NCBI GenBank assembly: GCA_037200975.1
Contig: JBBCGI010000001.1
Coordinates: 310,001 to 374,000, forward strand
Direction: 5' to 3'
Length of the DNA stretch: 64,000 bases
Origin: Pseudomonadota bacterium
GTDB lineage: Bacteria > Pseudomonadota > Gammaproteobacteria > Steroidobacterales > Steroidobacteraceae
A model generated the notes under the pieces. The model did no database searches, was not told where the DNA came from, and saw only the letters and a list, made by a program, of their open reading frames with translations. This document shows, piece by piece, positions 9,672 to 17,584 of the stretch. A program made the translations under genes and the position numbers. Positions within the stretch are counted from its first letter, which is position 1. Each line of letters begins with the position of its first letter.

Positions 9672-9938
9672 ATGAACGAGAAGCCCGAGTCAGAAGAATT
9701 CGATGAGGACGAGGAAGAAGTCGCCTTCGAAGCCACCAGCGAAGTCGATTTCGATCGTCTGGCGAAAGACCTGGACGCCGCGAAGAAGCGTGGCCAGAAG
9801 CAAGGCGATCCAGCCTGGCGCAAGCTCGAACGCCGCGTCGAGGACAAACACACCGCGGAGCTGACTAGCGACTTCGATGATTACAACATCGATGACGACA
9901 GCACGGCGGTTCGCAATATGAATGGGTCGAAGAGCTGA
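9672..9938 (+). CDS. Small acidic protein of unknown function
   Basis: An 88-residue soluble protein. The first 25 residues are very acidic (ESEEFDEDEEEVAFEATSE). A middle region looks helical and charged (FDRLAKDLDAAKKRGQKQGD, then WRKLERRVEDKHTAELTSDF), and the end is DDYNIDDDSTAVRNM. The acidic head followed by an R/E-rich helix and a D-Y/F-D tail recalls small gammaproteobacterial proteins such as the PA3496 family, but the resemblance is weak. ATG at 9672 is preferred; a TTG at 9615 would add 19 residues with no conserved look. It follows gspF by 83 bases and may be read from the same transcript. Confidence 0.6.
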   Translation: MNEKPESEEFDEDEEEVAFEATSEVDFDRLAKDLDAAKKRGQKQGDPAWRKLERRVEDKHTAELTSDFDDYNIDDDSTAVRNMNGSKS

Positions 9939-9953
9939 GGGTTTCAGTACCCC

Positions 9954-10149
9954 GCGAGCGGGTGGCGAGGTTGAATGCTTCGCTGGCGCTCAAGGGAGCG
10001 CGCCCTTCGGGTGCCCGAAACCCGGGCTACGAAAAGCTACATTTTCCGAATTGGGGCGCTGAAGGGCACTAGTGGCTTTTCGCTTTACGCCCGGGTTTCG
10101 GCGCGCTCCATTCGCGCCAGCGAAGCAGTCAACCTCACCACCCGCTCGC
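9954..10149. repeat. Large imperfect palindromic element, copy 1
   Basis: The 196 bases fold back on themselves. The left arm begins GCGAGCGGGTGGCGAGGTTG, and the right arm is its reverse complement with a few mismatches. An inner core (9988-10100) reads AAGGGAGCGCGCCC...GGGCTACGAAAAGCTAC on one side and returns as GGCTTTTCGCTTTACGCCC on the other. The same core recurs in inverted orientation in copy 2. There is no open frame of note and no transposase. It resembles a REP/MITE-like element. Confidence 0.8.
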
Positions 10150-10341
10150 ACGTCGCGGTACTCCCTCCGCACTTCTCCGCCTCGCGACGCTCATCGCCGT
10201 GCCAAGTGGCTAAGAACGTGCGACCTCGCGAATGCGCCCGGTAGTTGGCTCCGGGGGCCACAAGCGAGTGAGTGGATGACAGTTCTTTTGAACGCGGCGA
10301 AAACTCCGGCCCGGCAAGACGAACTTGCAGAGCGGATCTTG
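10150..10341. other. Spacer between two palindromic elements, no gene seen
   Basis: Part of the 614-base stretch between the small acidic protein and dnaE2. Apart from the two palindromic elements on either side I see no convincing coding frame, RNA gene or promoter here. Confidence 0.5.
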
Positions 10342-10522
10342 GGCGCGCTTCGCGCAGCCTCGTCAGCGCGAATGGAGCGCGCCGAAAGCCGGGCGTAAAG
10401 CGAAAAGCCGCTGGTGCACATCCGCGCAACCATTTTTGAAGATGTAGCTTTTCGTAGCCCGGCTTTCGGGAACCCGAAGGGCGCGCTCCCTTGAGCGCTG
10501 ACGAGGCTGCGCGAAGCGCGCC
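10342..10522. repeat. Large imperfect palindromic element, copy 2 (inverted relative to copy 1)
   Basis: The 181 bases form a fold-back structure. The outer arms GGCGCGCTTCGCGCAGCC and GGCTGCGCGAAGCGCGCC are exact reverse complements. The inner core (GGGCGTAAAGCGAAAAGCC, ... AGCTTTTCGTAGCCCGGC) is the reverse complement of the core of copy 1 with few changes. The outer arms differ between the copies although the core is shared. It ends about 30 bases from the dnaE2 stop and may terminate that transcript. Confidence 0.8.
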
Positions 10523-10552
10523 TCTTGATCCTCTCTCCAACTTCTTCTTGCC

Positions 10553-13500
10553 TTACCTGAAATCTCGCGAATACGTCACCAGCTCTCCCAGCATCGCCGT
10601 GCGATCCACGAGTTTCGCCGCCACCACATGGGTCACGAGCCCCTCTTTCTGCAGCATCCCGTGCACCTCGAGCAGCCGCGAGCCATTGGCGATGCGGCGA
10701 GCCCGCTCCCATACGCGCTCCCACACGATGAGATTGATGTGCCCGGTTTCGTCCTCGAGCGTGATGAACATGACGCCACTGGCGCTCTGCGGGCGCTGGC
10801 GCGCCGTGACGATGCCCGCCACGCGCACCACGCGGCCATGCGGCAACTCGCGCAGATCGGCGGAGGTGACGATATACGCGGCGGTCAATTGCTCACGCAG
10901 CAGAGCCAGCGGATGACGCCCGAGCGTGAGGCCGGCCGAACGATAGTCGGCCGCGATGTTCTGTCCCTCGGTGGGTGGTGCGAGCAGCGGCGTGCCTTCC
11001 GGCCGCAGTGGCACGGGTGCGAGCGGCAGCCCCTGCTCGTTGCCGGCCACCTGCCAGAACGTCAGATGACGATTGCCGGCGAGCTCGCGCAGCGTGCCGG
11101 CATCGGCCAGCGCTTCGAGCTCGCGGCGTTCGAGAACGGCGCGCAGCGTGAGGTCCTGCACGCTCGCGAACGCGGCGGACGCCCGCGCGCTGCAGATACG
11201 TCCGGCGGACTCCTCGCTCAAACCCTTGACCATGCGCAACCCGAGCCGCAGCGCCGGCTCATCGTCGGCGCGGCGCTCGAGCGTGCAATCCCAATGGCTG
11301 GCGCAGACGCTGATGGGCCGCACTTCGACCCCGTGATCGCGCGCGTCGCGCACCAGCTGCGCGGGCGCGTAGAAACCCATGGGCTGGCTGTTGATCAACG
11401 CGCAGGTGAAGGCCGCAGGCTCGTGACACTTGAGCCATGCCGAGCTGTACACCAGCAGCGCGAAACTCGCCGCGTGCGATTCGGGGAACCCGTATTCGCC
11501 GAAGCCCTGGATCTGGCTGAAGATCCGGCGCGCGAAGGACTCGTCGTAATTGCGCGCGCGCATGCCTTCGATGAGGCGCTGCTCGAAATGGCCGAGACCG
11601 CCACGCCGCTTCCACGCGGCCATGCTGCGGCGCAGTTCGTCGGCCTGGCCGGGCGTGAAGCCCGCGGCCACGATCGCCAGCTGCATGACCTGCTCCTGGA
11701 AGATAGGCACGCCCAGCGTGCGTTCCAGCACACTCTTCACCTCGTCGCTCGGATACGTGGGCTCCTCGAGCTTCTGCCGCCGGCGTAGATAGGGGTGCAC
11801 CATGCCGCCCTGGATGGGCCCGGGCCGCACGATGGCGACTTCGATCACGAGGTCGTAGAACTTCTCGGGCTTCAGCCGCGGCAACATCGACATCTGCGCG
11901 CGCGATTCGACCTGGAACACGCCGATGGTGTCGGCGCGCGAGATCATCTCGTAGACGCGCGGGTCTTCCTTGGGAACGTCGGCGAGCGCGAAGGACTTGC
12001 CGCGGAAATCGCGCACGAGATCGAGCCCGCGCCGCAACGCCGACAACATGCCGAGCCCCAGCACGTCGACCTTGAGCAGGCCGAGATCGTCGAGATCGTC
12101 CTTGTCCCATTCGATGACGGTGCGATCCGCCATGGCCGCGTTTTCGATGGGCACGAGTTCTTCCAGCGGCCCCTGCGAAATGACGAAGCCGCCGACGTGT
12201 TGCGACAGGTGTCGTGGAAAGCCCAGCAACTGCCCGGCGAGATACAGGAGCCGTTTCACCTGCGGGTTGTCGGGCTCGAAGCCGGCCTCGCGCACGCGTG
12301 CCTCGTCGACCGCGTGGTCCCACCACTGCATCGCGCCCGACAATCGTTCCGCCTGCACCGCATCGAGCCCGATCACCTTGGCCATGTCGCGCAGCGCGCT
12401 GCGCGGGCGGTAGCTGATGACGGTGGCGGTCAACGCGGTGCGGTCGCGGCCGTACTTGCGGTAGATGTACTGGATGATTTCTTCGCGGCGGTCGTGTTCG
12501 AAATCGATGTCGATGTCGGGCGGTTCGTTACGCTCGCGCGAGATGAAGCGCTCCATGAGCAACTGGCCGCGGGAAGGGTCGACCTCCGTGACGCCGAGCG
12601 AATAACACACCACGGAATTCGCGGCCGAGCCGCGTCCCTGGCAGAGGATGTGGACCCGGCGCGCCTCTTTCACGATGTCGTGCACGGTGAGGAAATAGGA
12701 TTCGTACTTGAGGTCCGCGATGAGCTCGAGCTCGTGGTCGATCTTCGTGTGCATATCCGGCGGAATACCCTGCGGCCAGCGTTTGCGCGCTCCTTCCTCT
12801 GTGAGCTTGCGCAGATGTGAAGCCGCGGTTTCGCCCGTGGGCACCAGCTCGCGCGGATATTCGTAGCGCAGCTCGTCGAGCGAGAAACTGGCGAGCGCGG
12901 CGATTTTCAGCGTCTCGGCCAGCAATTCCGCTGGATAGAGCCGCGCGAGCCGCGCCCGCTCGCGCAGGTGGCGTTCGCCATTGGGATGCAGGCGCTCGCC
13001 GGCCTCGCGCAACGTGATGCCGTGACGCACGGCCGTGAGCGCATCCTGCAGCGGGCGCCGTTCACGTACGTGCATGTGCACGTCGCCGGCGGCGGTCAGC
13101 GGCAAACCATGCGCGGCGCTCAAAGCCCTGCAGGTGGCGAGCCGTTCGCGATCGCGGCCGTCGCGCAGCAGCTCCACCGCGATCCAGGCGCGGCCCGCGA
13201 AGGTTTGGGCCAGCCATTCGCCCTGCCCGCCTGTCTCGGGATCGAGCGTGGGCAACCAGAGCGCCACCACCGCCGCCTCGCCTAACAACTCCGCGGCATC
13301 CGCGCGCGTGAGCGCGTAGCTGCCTTTCGGCGCCGCGCGCCGGCCGCGCGTGATGAAACGCGACAAACGCGCGTAACCGGCCCGGCTGAGCGCCAGCGCC
13401 ACGAAGCGCAGCCCGCATTCGAGCCGGAACTCCGCGCCGATGATGAGTTTGATGCCGCCGCCGATCTTCTTGACGGCGGTGTGCGCGCGCACCACGCCGG

Positions 13501-13648
13501 CGAACGAACATTCGTCGGTGATGGCGAGCGCGGTGTAGCCGAGTTCCCGGGCCTGAACCACCAGTTCTTCTGCCTGGGAAGCCCCGCGCAGAAAAGTGAA
13601 GTTGCTCAGGCAATGCAGCTCGGCGTACCCGGGCACGGCGGCGCTCAT
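10553..13648 (-). CDS. dnaE2: Error-prone DNA polymerase DnaE2 (ImuC)
   Basis: A 1031-residue C-family polymerase that carries out translesion synthesis with ImuA and ImuB. It has an N-terminal PHP domain (YAELHCLSNFTFLRGASQ, ALAITDECSFAGVVRAH), the polymerase catalytic core with PDIDIDFEHDRREEIIQYIY, the finger region (GVFQVESRAQMSMLPRLKP, VRPGPIQGGMVHPYL), a helix-hairpin-helix region, and a C-terminal OB fold (VVRVAGIVTARQRPQSASG). The start at 13648 gives the family N-terminus MSAAVPGYAELHCLSNF; the frame is open further upstream, but that part is imuB in another frame. ATG overlaps the imuB stop (ATGA), so the two are translationally coupled. Confidence 0.97.
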   Translation of the reverse strand: MSAAVPGYAELHCLSNFTFLRGASQAEELVVQARELGYTALAITDECSFAGVVRAHTAVKKIGGGIKLIIGAEFRLECGLRFVALALSRAGYARLSRFITRGRRAAPKGSYALTRADAAELLGEAAVVALWLPTLDPETGGQGEWLAQTFAGRAWIAVELLRDGRDRERLATCRALSAAHGLPLTAAGDVHMHVRERRPLQDALTAVRHGITLREAGERLHPNGERHLRERARLARLYPAELLAETLKIAALASFSLDELRYEYPRELVPTGETAASHLRKLTEEGARKRWPQGIPPDMHTKIDHELELIADLKYESYFLTVHDIVKEARRVHILCQGRGSAANSVVCYSLGVTEVDPSRGQLLMERFISRERNEPPDIDIDFEHDRREEIIQYIYRKYGRDRTALTATVISYRPRSALRDMAKVIGLDAVQAERLSGAMQWWDHAVDEARVREAGFEPDNPQVKRLLYLAGQLLGFPRHLSQHVGGFVISQGPLEELVPIENAAMADRTVIEWDKDDLDDLGLLKVDVLGLGMLSALRRGLDLVRDFRGKSFALADVPKEDPRVYEMISRADTIGVFQVESRAQMSMLPRLKPEKFYDLVIEVAIVRPGPIQGGMVHPYLRRRQKLEEPTYPSDEVKSVLERTLGVPIFQEQVMQLAIVAAGFTPGQADELRRSMAAWKRRGGLGHFEQRLIEGMRARNYDESFARRIFSQIQGFGEYGFPESHAASFALLVYSSAWLKCHEPAAFTCALINSQPMGFYAPAQLVRDARDHGVEVRPISVCASHWDCTLERRADDEPALRLGLRMVKGLSEESAGRICSARASAAFASVQDLTLRAVLERRELEALADAGTLRELAGNRHLTFWQVAGNEQGLPLAPVPLRPEGTPLLAPPTEGQNIAADYRSAGLTLGRHPLALLREQLTAAYIVTSADLRELPHGRVVRVAGIVTARQRPQSASGVMFITLEDETGHINLIVWERVWERARRIANGSRLLEVHGMLQKEGLVTHVVAAKLVDRTAMLGELVTYSRDFR

Positions 13649-15348
13649 CCGAACAGTCCCTGCAGGAACCACCTCCGCGCGCCCGCGCACTCGCGGTAGA
13701 TCCACAGCCGCGCGCCGCCCGCATCGCTCGCGACGTAGTAATCGCGCTGGACGTCGGCGCCATCCCACCAGCCGCTTTCGATGCGTTCGGGACCCGCTAA
13801 CAACTCGAGCGGCCCGTTGCGCCGCGGCCGGCCGCGCTGCGCTTCGAGTGGTTGTGGCGCATGCAGCAGCCACAGCGGCCGGCGCGGCGCCGAAAAGGGG
13901 ACAGATCTATTTTTGGAAAAGGGGACAGATCTATTTATTGAAGACAGCGTTGGGGAATCACCTCGCACCTCGTCAATAAATAGATCTGTCCCCTTTTCCA
14001 AAAATAGATCTGTCCCCTTTTCGGCGCGCCAGGCGTTCTCGGGACGATGGTCGGAGACGCGCGCGAGGCCATACACCGCCGCCGCGCCGAGCCTGGCGCG
14101 CAGATGCTCGATGAGCTGCGGCATTTCGCCCGCCGGGGCGTGCCCGCGCTCACCGGGCGACCACAGCGGTTTGCTGGTCAAGGCGTGTTCGATGAGTGCG
14201 CCGCTGCGCAAATCGCAACGGCGTATCGGCTCCGGCAATGCGAGCGTGGCGAGACGCTCGCGCAGCAATGCGAGCAATCGCGCGGCATTGGCCTCGGGTG
14301 CCGCGAGCCGCAGCACGCAACGCGTCGGCGCGGCGCGGTAATGATGGAAGCGGCACAACAACGCGGTGATGCCGCGCTGGCGCTCGCGCAGGAATTGCTC
14401 GAGCTCGCCTAACAAGGGCGACAGCGCCTGCAGGATGCGCTCCTGATCGGTGATCTCGTGATCGAAATCGCGCCGCCCGCGATAACGCTCGCGCGGCACG
14501 AGCCGGCGGCGCGGATCGGCGCGCCGCCCGAGCAGGCGGTCGAGGTCGGCCAGCAGCGCCACGCCGAAACGTTTGGCGAAGCCGGCGCGCGGCAGGCGCA
14601 TCAGTTCACCGAGCGTGCGCACTCCCATCGCGGCGAGGCGCGCGTTTTGCTCCGCGGGCCAGCGCAGCGTGGTGAGTGGCAGTGGTTTGAGCCGCGCGGG
14701 CAACACGTTCACATCGGTGATGAAGCAACGGGCGCCCGCGCGTGCCGCGGCCAGCGCCGCCAACGCGGTCGGCGCCAGCGTGAAGTGCGGCTGCATTTTC
14801 GCCAGCACCGGATCGGCACGGCAGGCGTCGCGCAACTGGCGGCACAGCGCGCGCACCCCTCCGAACAGCGCGATGCTGGATCTGATCTCGAGCAGCAGGC
14901 CGTCCGGCGCCTCGATGGACACCTGCGGCGTGAAGGCGGCCGCCAGCCCCGCGAGCCGCTGCAGCAGCGCGAGTTCGAGCGCCGCGTCGCGCGGGCGCGG
15001 CTCGATGCGCGGCGCCGCGGCCAGCGCCGCGCCCAGGGTCATGCCGATACGCACGCCAGCGGCCTGTGCGTGGGCATCGGCGTCGATGATGCGTTGGTGG
15101 TGATCTTCGGGGTCGACCACCACCAGCGGCGCGGTGTGCGCGTCTTTGGAACCGGCGCGCAAAGCGAGCAGCGGCAACTGCGCCACATGCACGGCAATCC
15201 ACAATTCGCGCGACTCGAGCGCGAGCGCCGCCTGATCGGAAGGCCCGGGCCCCGAAGGCGGAGGCGCCGCCGGCCGCACTCGTACAACGGACGGCGTGCG
15301 CCTCGGCTTGGGCTCCGGAAAAACTAATCGATACGCGCGGGGATGCAT
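13645..15348 (-). CDS. imuB: ImuB, catalytically inactive Y-family polymerase-like protein, carrying an in-frame palindromic insertion
   Basis: About 567 residues. ImuB bridges DnaE2 to the beta clamp in the mutasome. Family features are visible: ELWIAVHVAQLPLLAL near the start, VVVDPEDHHQRIIDADAHA, GMTLGAALAAAPRIEPRPRD, a palm/finger region without the catalytic acidic pattern of true Y-family polymerases, and the C-terminal block RRPLWLLHAPQPLE...GPERIESGWWDG. Between VSDHRPENAWR and RRPLWLL lie about 45 foreign residues (around 441-487, KGTDLFLEKGTDLF...NRSVPFSKNRSVPF) that exactly translate the inverted repeat at 13887-14027. The frame stays open throughout. Start chosen at 15348, 10 bases after the imuA stop; 15390 would overlap imuA. 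Confidence 0.92.
   Translation of the reverse strand: MHPRAYRLVFPEPKPRRTPSVVRVRPAAPPPSGPGPSDQAALALESRELWIAVHVAQLPLLALRAGSKDAHTAPLVVVDPEDHHQRIIDADAHAQAAGVRIGMTLGAALAAAPRIEPRPRDAALELALLQRLAGLAAAFTPQVSIEAPDGLLLEIRSSIALFGGVRALCRQLRDACRADPVLAKMQPHFTLAPTALAALAAARAGARCFITDVNVLPARLKPLPLTTLRWPAEQNARLAAMGVRTLGELMRLPRAGFAKRFGVALLADLDRLLGRRADPRRRLVPRERYRGRRDFDHEITDQERILQALSPLLGELEQFLRERQRGITALLCRFHHYRAAPTRCVLRLAAPEANAARLLALLRERLATLALPEPIRRCDLRSGALIEHALTSKPLWSPGERGHAPAGEMPQLIEHLRARLGAAAVYGLARVSDHRPENAWRAEKGTDLFLEKGTDLFIDEVRGDSPTLSSINRSVPFSKNRSVPFSAPRRPLWLLHAPQPLEAQRGRPRRNGPLELLAGPERIESGWWDGADVQRDYYVASDAGGARLWIYRECAGARRWFLQGLFG
13887..14027. repeat. Perfect 55-base inverted repeat (REP/BIME-like) inside imuB
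   Basis: Arms 13887-13941 and 13973-14027 are exact reverse complements around a 31-base loop. Each arm holds two tandem copies of the unit AAAAGGGGACAGATCTATTT. The GGGGACAGATCTATTT type motif is familiar from extragenic palindromes mobilised by Y1/RAYT transposases in Proteobacteria (recalled, not searched). No such transposase is in the window. The GCGC at each outer end could be chance or part of the target. Confidence 0.93.
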
Positions 15349-15358
15349 GCGGCCGCGT

Positions 15359-15994
15359 TCACGCCGCCGCCGCGGACCATTCCAGAACAATGGGCTCGCG
15401 GCTGCCGCCGCGGCTCTTGAGCAGGGTCACGCGCGCGCCGTGGGTGCCGTCGATCGCCGGATCGAGCAGCACCCGCAACATGGCAGGCGAAGCCTCGTGG
15501 GCGTACCGCTGGCTGCGAAACAAAACGCCGAGCGCACGACCCTGCTCGGCCGCGAGCTGCAGCCGGCGCACCGCACGTGGACTGGCGCGTGGCAGCCAGG
15601 CCAGTGCCATCTCGCAGGCACCCGAACGCAGCGCCTGCTCGTGCGCCCACAACGGCGTGGGCGTGCGCACGATGAGCATGCGGTTGAGCGCCACGCCCTG
15701 CGCTTCGAGCGCCGGCGCGAAAGGCTCGTGGGGCGGCGATACCCAGGTGCACCAGCGCGCAGGGGTTGCCCGCGACAGGGCCGCTAGCACCGGCAGCAGT
15801 AGATAGAGCTCGCCGACGCCGGGTTGCGGCGTGAGTATTTCTACGAGGCCATGGCGCGGCCAGCCACCGCCGGGCAACCCCGCATCGAGCGCCGCGAAAC
15901 CGGTGGGCAAGGTTTCCGTCGCCGCGCGGCTCCGCCCGCGCCACACCGACGGGTGGGCGAGCAACTCCGAAAGTTGTTGATCGGTCGCTGACAT
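15359..15994 (-). CDS. imuA: ImuA, RecA/SulA-like mutasome component
   Basis: A 211-residue RecA-fold protein that works with ImuB and DnaE2 in damage-induced mutagenesis. The typical features are LPTGFAALDAGLPGGGWPRHGLVEIL, PGVGELYLLLPVLAALS, WCTWVSPPHEPFAPAL and LGVLFRSQRYAHEASPAMLRV. The start MSATDQQLSELLAHPSVWRG at 15994 matches the family; earlier in-frame codons give an unlikely N-terminus. It is the first of the imuA-imuB-dnaE2 trio. I found no separate LexA box in the 25 bases between it and the upstream DUF3224 gene, so it is probably read from the lexA promoter. Confidence 0.92.
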   Translation of the reverse strand: MSATDQQLSELLAHPSVWRGRSRAATETLPTGFAALDAGLPGGGWPRHGLVEILTPQPGVGELYLLLPVLAALSRATPARWCTWVSPPHEPFAPALEAQGVALNRMLIVRTPTPLWAHEQALRSGACEMALAWLPRASPRAVRRLQLAAEQGRALGVLFRSQRYAHEASPAMLRVLLDPAIDGTHGARVTLLKSRGGSREPIVLEWSAAAA

Positions 15995-16019
15995 GGATGA
16001 AGGGCTGCTTGCACCGGGT

Positions 16020-16412
16020 TTATATGAAGGAATAATCGAATTCGTAGAAATGTTTTTTATCAACGATGTTGATCTTCAAGGTGCCGGCAATACCCGCGAG
16101 GCCGCCGGTACCGGAATCGGGCACCACCGTGATCGACAAACCGGGCGCACCGCGATTCATCGTGCCCGAGTGCTGCAACACGAAGCCGCCCGCACGCCCC
16201 TCGAGCGTGCCCGTGACCTGGTCGATGGCCACGTAACCCGCGGAGCCCGGCGTCGCGGTGCCAGCGGACAACATCTGCCCGCGCGCCTCCGCGACCAGAT
16301 CGCCGCTGAATTTCTTGATGAGCAGAAAACGCCCGAACATCACATCGACCGAGACTTCCGCATTCGACAGCGGCTGCACCGTGACTTCGAAACTGCCTTT
16401 AGCTGTTTTCAT
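16020..16412 (-). CDS. DUF3224 family protein
   Basis: A 130-residue soluble protein, recognised by the family pattern FSGDLVAEARGQMLSAGT, GSAGYVAIDQVTGTLEGRAG, FVLQHSGTMNRGAPGLSITV, VPDSGTGGLAGIAGTLKI, ending KKHFYEFDYSF. The fold is an allene-oxide-cyclase-like beta barrel; the biochemical role of the family is not known to me. ATG at 16412 gives the family start MKTAKGSFEV. It overlaps the end of the VOC gene by 14 bases and lies 25 bases before imuA, inside the presumed lexA-imu operon. Confidence 0.9.
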   Translation of the reverse strand: MKTAKGSFEVTVQPLSNAEVSVDVMFGRFLLIKKFSGDLVAEARGQMLSAGTATPGSAGYVAIDQVTGTLEGRAGGFVLQHSGTMNRGAPGLSITVVPDSGTGGLAGIAGTLKINIVDKKHFYEFDYSFI

Positions 16413-16761
16413 GGGGCAAACTGAAATTCGGGTTTTCGATGATGCCGAGCACATTGCCGAAAGGATCGAGCACGTCGGCCACGCGAATCCCCTCGCCGAC
16501 ATCCTGGATATCCGTACATGGCTCGGCGCCGAGCTCGAGCAGCCGCGCGTGCGCGGCCACGATGTCTTTCACGCCCCAGTAGCAACCGACCGAAGACTGC
16601 GCCGCATCCGGCGAGAGGCCCAGCTCATAACCACCCACGTTGAAGCCCACGTAGAACGGCTGATCGAAGTACGGCGGAAAGCCCAGGAATTTCATGTACC
16701 AGAGCTTGCCGGCGGCGATGTCCGGCGTGCGGTAAATGCCGGTGCGCAACCCTAACAACAT
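16399..16761 (-). CDS. VOC/glyoxalase superfamily protein
   Basis: A 120-residue single-domain protein of the vicinal oxygen chelate fold: GLRTGIYRTPDIAAGKLWYM, VGFNVGGYELGLSPDAAQ, GCYWGVKDIVAAHARLLELG, VADVLDPFGNVLGIIENPNF. Such proteins include glyoxalases, dioxygenases and antibiotic-binding proteins; substrate not predictable here. It lies 33 bases downstream of lexA and overlaps the DUF3224 gene, so it is likely induced with the SOS cassette. The start MLLGLRT includes one of the TTGTTAG heptamers. Confidence 0.9.
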   Translation of the reverse strand: MLLGLRTGIYRTPDIAAGKLWYMKFLGFPPYFDQPFYVGFNVGGYELGLSPDAAQSSVGCYWGVKDIVAAHARLLELGAEPCTDIQDVGEGIRVADVLDPFGNVLGIIENPNFSLPHENS

Positions 16762-16794
16762 GAAACAGACCTTCTTATCGGAGACGGCGGCAGA

Positions 16795-17427
16795 TCACGA
16801 CAGGCCATTTCCACGTGTAGACGCGCCCCGCCGCAACACGCCAACCACCACACCTTCGATGATGAGCGGGTCTTCCTTGATGTTGACGCGGATCGGTTCG
16901 AAGTCCGCGTTCTCGGGCAGCAGCCACACCACCGAGCCTTCCTGTTTGTAACGCTTGACGGTGACTTCGTTTTCGAGGCGCGCCACGATGATCTGCCGAT
17001 TGCGCACTTCGGGAGTTCGATGCACGGCCACGAGGTCGCCATCGAGGATGCCGGCATCTTTCATCGACATGCCGACCACCTTGAGAAGGTAATGCGGCTT
17101 GGGCTGAAAGATACTGGGGTCGATGTCGAGCCGGGATTCGATGTTTTCTTCGGCAAGGATGGGACGGCCCGCGGCGACCCGGCCGATGAGCGGCAAGCCC
17201 ATCTGTTCGCGCATGGTGTCCATGAGCTTGATACCGCGCGAGGCGCCCGGCACGAGTGCGATGACGCCCTTGCGCGCGAGCGCCCGCAGATGTTCTTCGG
17301 CGGCATTGGGCGACTTGAAGCCCAGCTCGCCGGCGATCTCCGCGCGCGTGGGGGGCATGCCGGTTTCATTAATTTGGCGCTGGATGAGCCGCAGGATTTC
17401 GGTCTGGCGTGGAGTGAGATCGGACAT
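16795..17427 (-). CDS. lexA: SOS repressor LexA
   Basis: A 210-residue repressor/self-cleaving protease. The winged helix-turn-helix domain covers residues 1-65 ([40 protein letters not shown]). The cleavage site is Ala86-Gly87 in GRVAAGRP, and the catalytic dyad is Ser121 ([11 protein letters not shown]) and Lys158 ([11 protein letters not shown]). All required residues are present, so it should respond to RecA filaments. It heads a minus-strand run lexA-VOC-DUF3224-imuA-imuB-dnaE2 and has its own LexA box in the promoter, which implies autoregulation and SOS control of the genes behind it. Confidence 0.98.
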   Translation of the reverse strand: MSDLTPRQTEILRLIQRQINETGMPPTRAEIAGELGFKSPNAAEEHLRALARKGVIALVPGASRGIKLMDTMREQMGLPLIGRVAAGRPILAEENIESRLDIDPSIFQPKPHYLLKVVGMSMKDAGILDGDLVAVHRTPEVRNRQIIVARLENEVTVKRYKQEGSVVWLLPENADFEPIRVNIKEDPLIIEGVVVGVLRRGASTRGNGLS

Positions 17428-17462
17428 GGCGGATTCCTTTAAAGAAGAATCAGGGCTGAGGA

Positions 17463-17491
17463 TTTGTACACTGTGGATTTATCCAGGTCAA
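17463..17491 (-). promoter_or_regulatory. lexA promoter with LexA operator in the spacer
   Basis: On the minus strand TTGACC (-35, 17486-17491) and TACAAA (-10, 17463-17468) are separated by exactly 17 bases. The spacer contains CTGGATAAATCCACAG (17471-17486), which fits the CTG-N10-CAG LexA-box rule of Gammaproteobacteria, with one perfect half (ACAG) and one near half (CTGG). Bound LexA would cover the promoter. The predicted start is about 30 bases upstream of the lexA ATG. Confidence 0.75.
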
Positions 17492-17584
17492 GCACCCAAA
17501 GCAGGCACTCCTCGGTGGAGCTGCTGCGTCGCCAACTGCTCGAACACCGCCCGCCAATCCGCGCCGCCCGCGCGAGCCGTGGAG

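Noticed and set aside
13649-13873. An upstream extension of dnaE2 to 13873
   Set aside because: The extra 75 residues are low-complexity Arg/Ala and lie inside the imuB end in another frame; MSAAVPGYAELHCLSNF at 13648 is the conserved start.
13887-14027. imuB as a pseudogene interrupted by the repeat
   Set aside because: The frame is open through the repeat, and conserved ImuB sequence resumes on the far side in the same frame.
15995-16019. A LexA box directly before imuA
   Set aside because: No CTG-N10-CAG palindrome is present in this short gap; the only good one lies before lexA.
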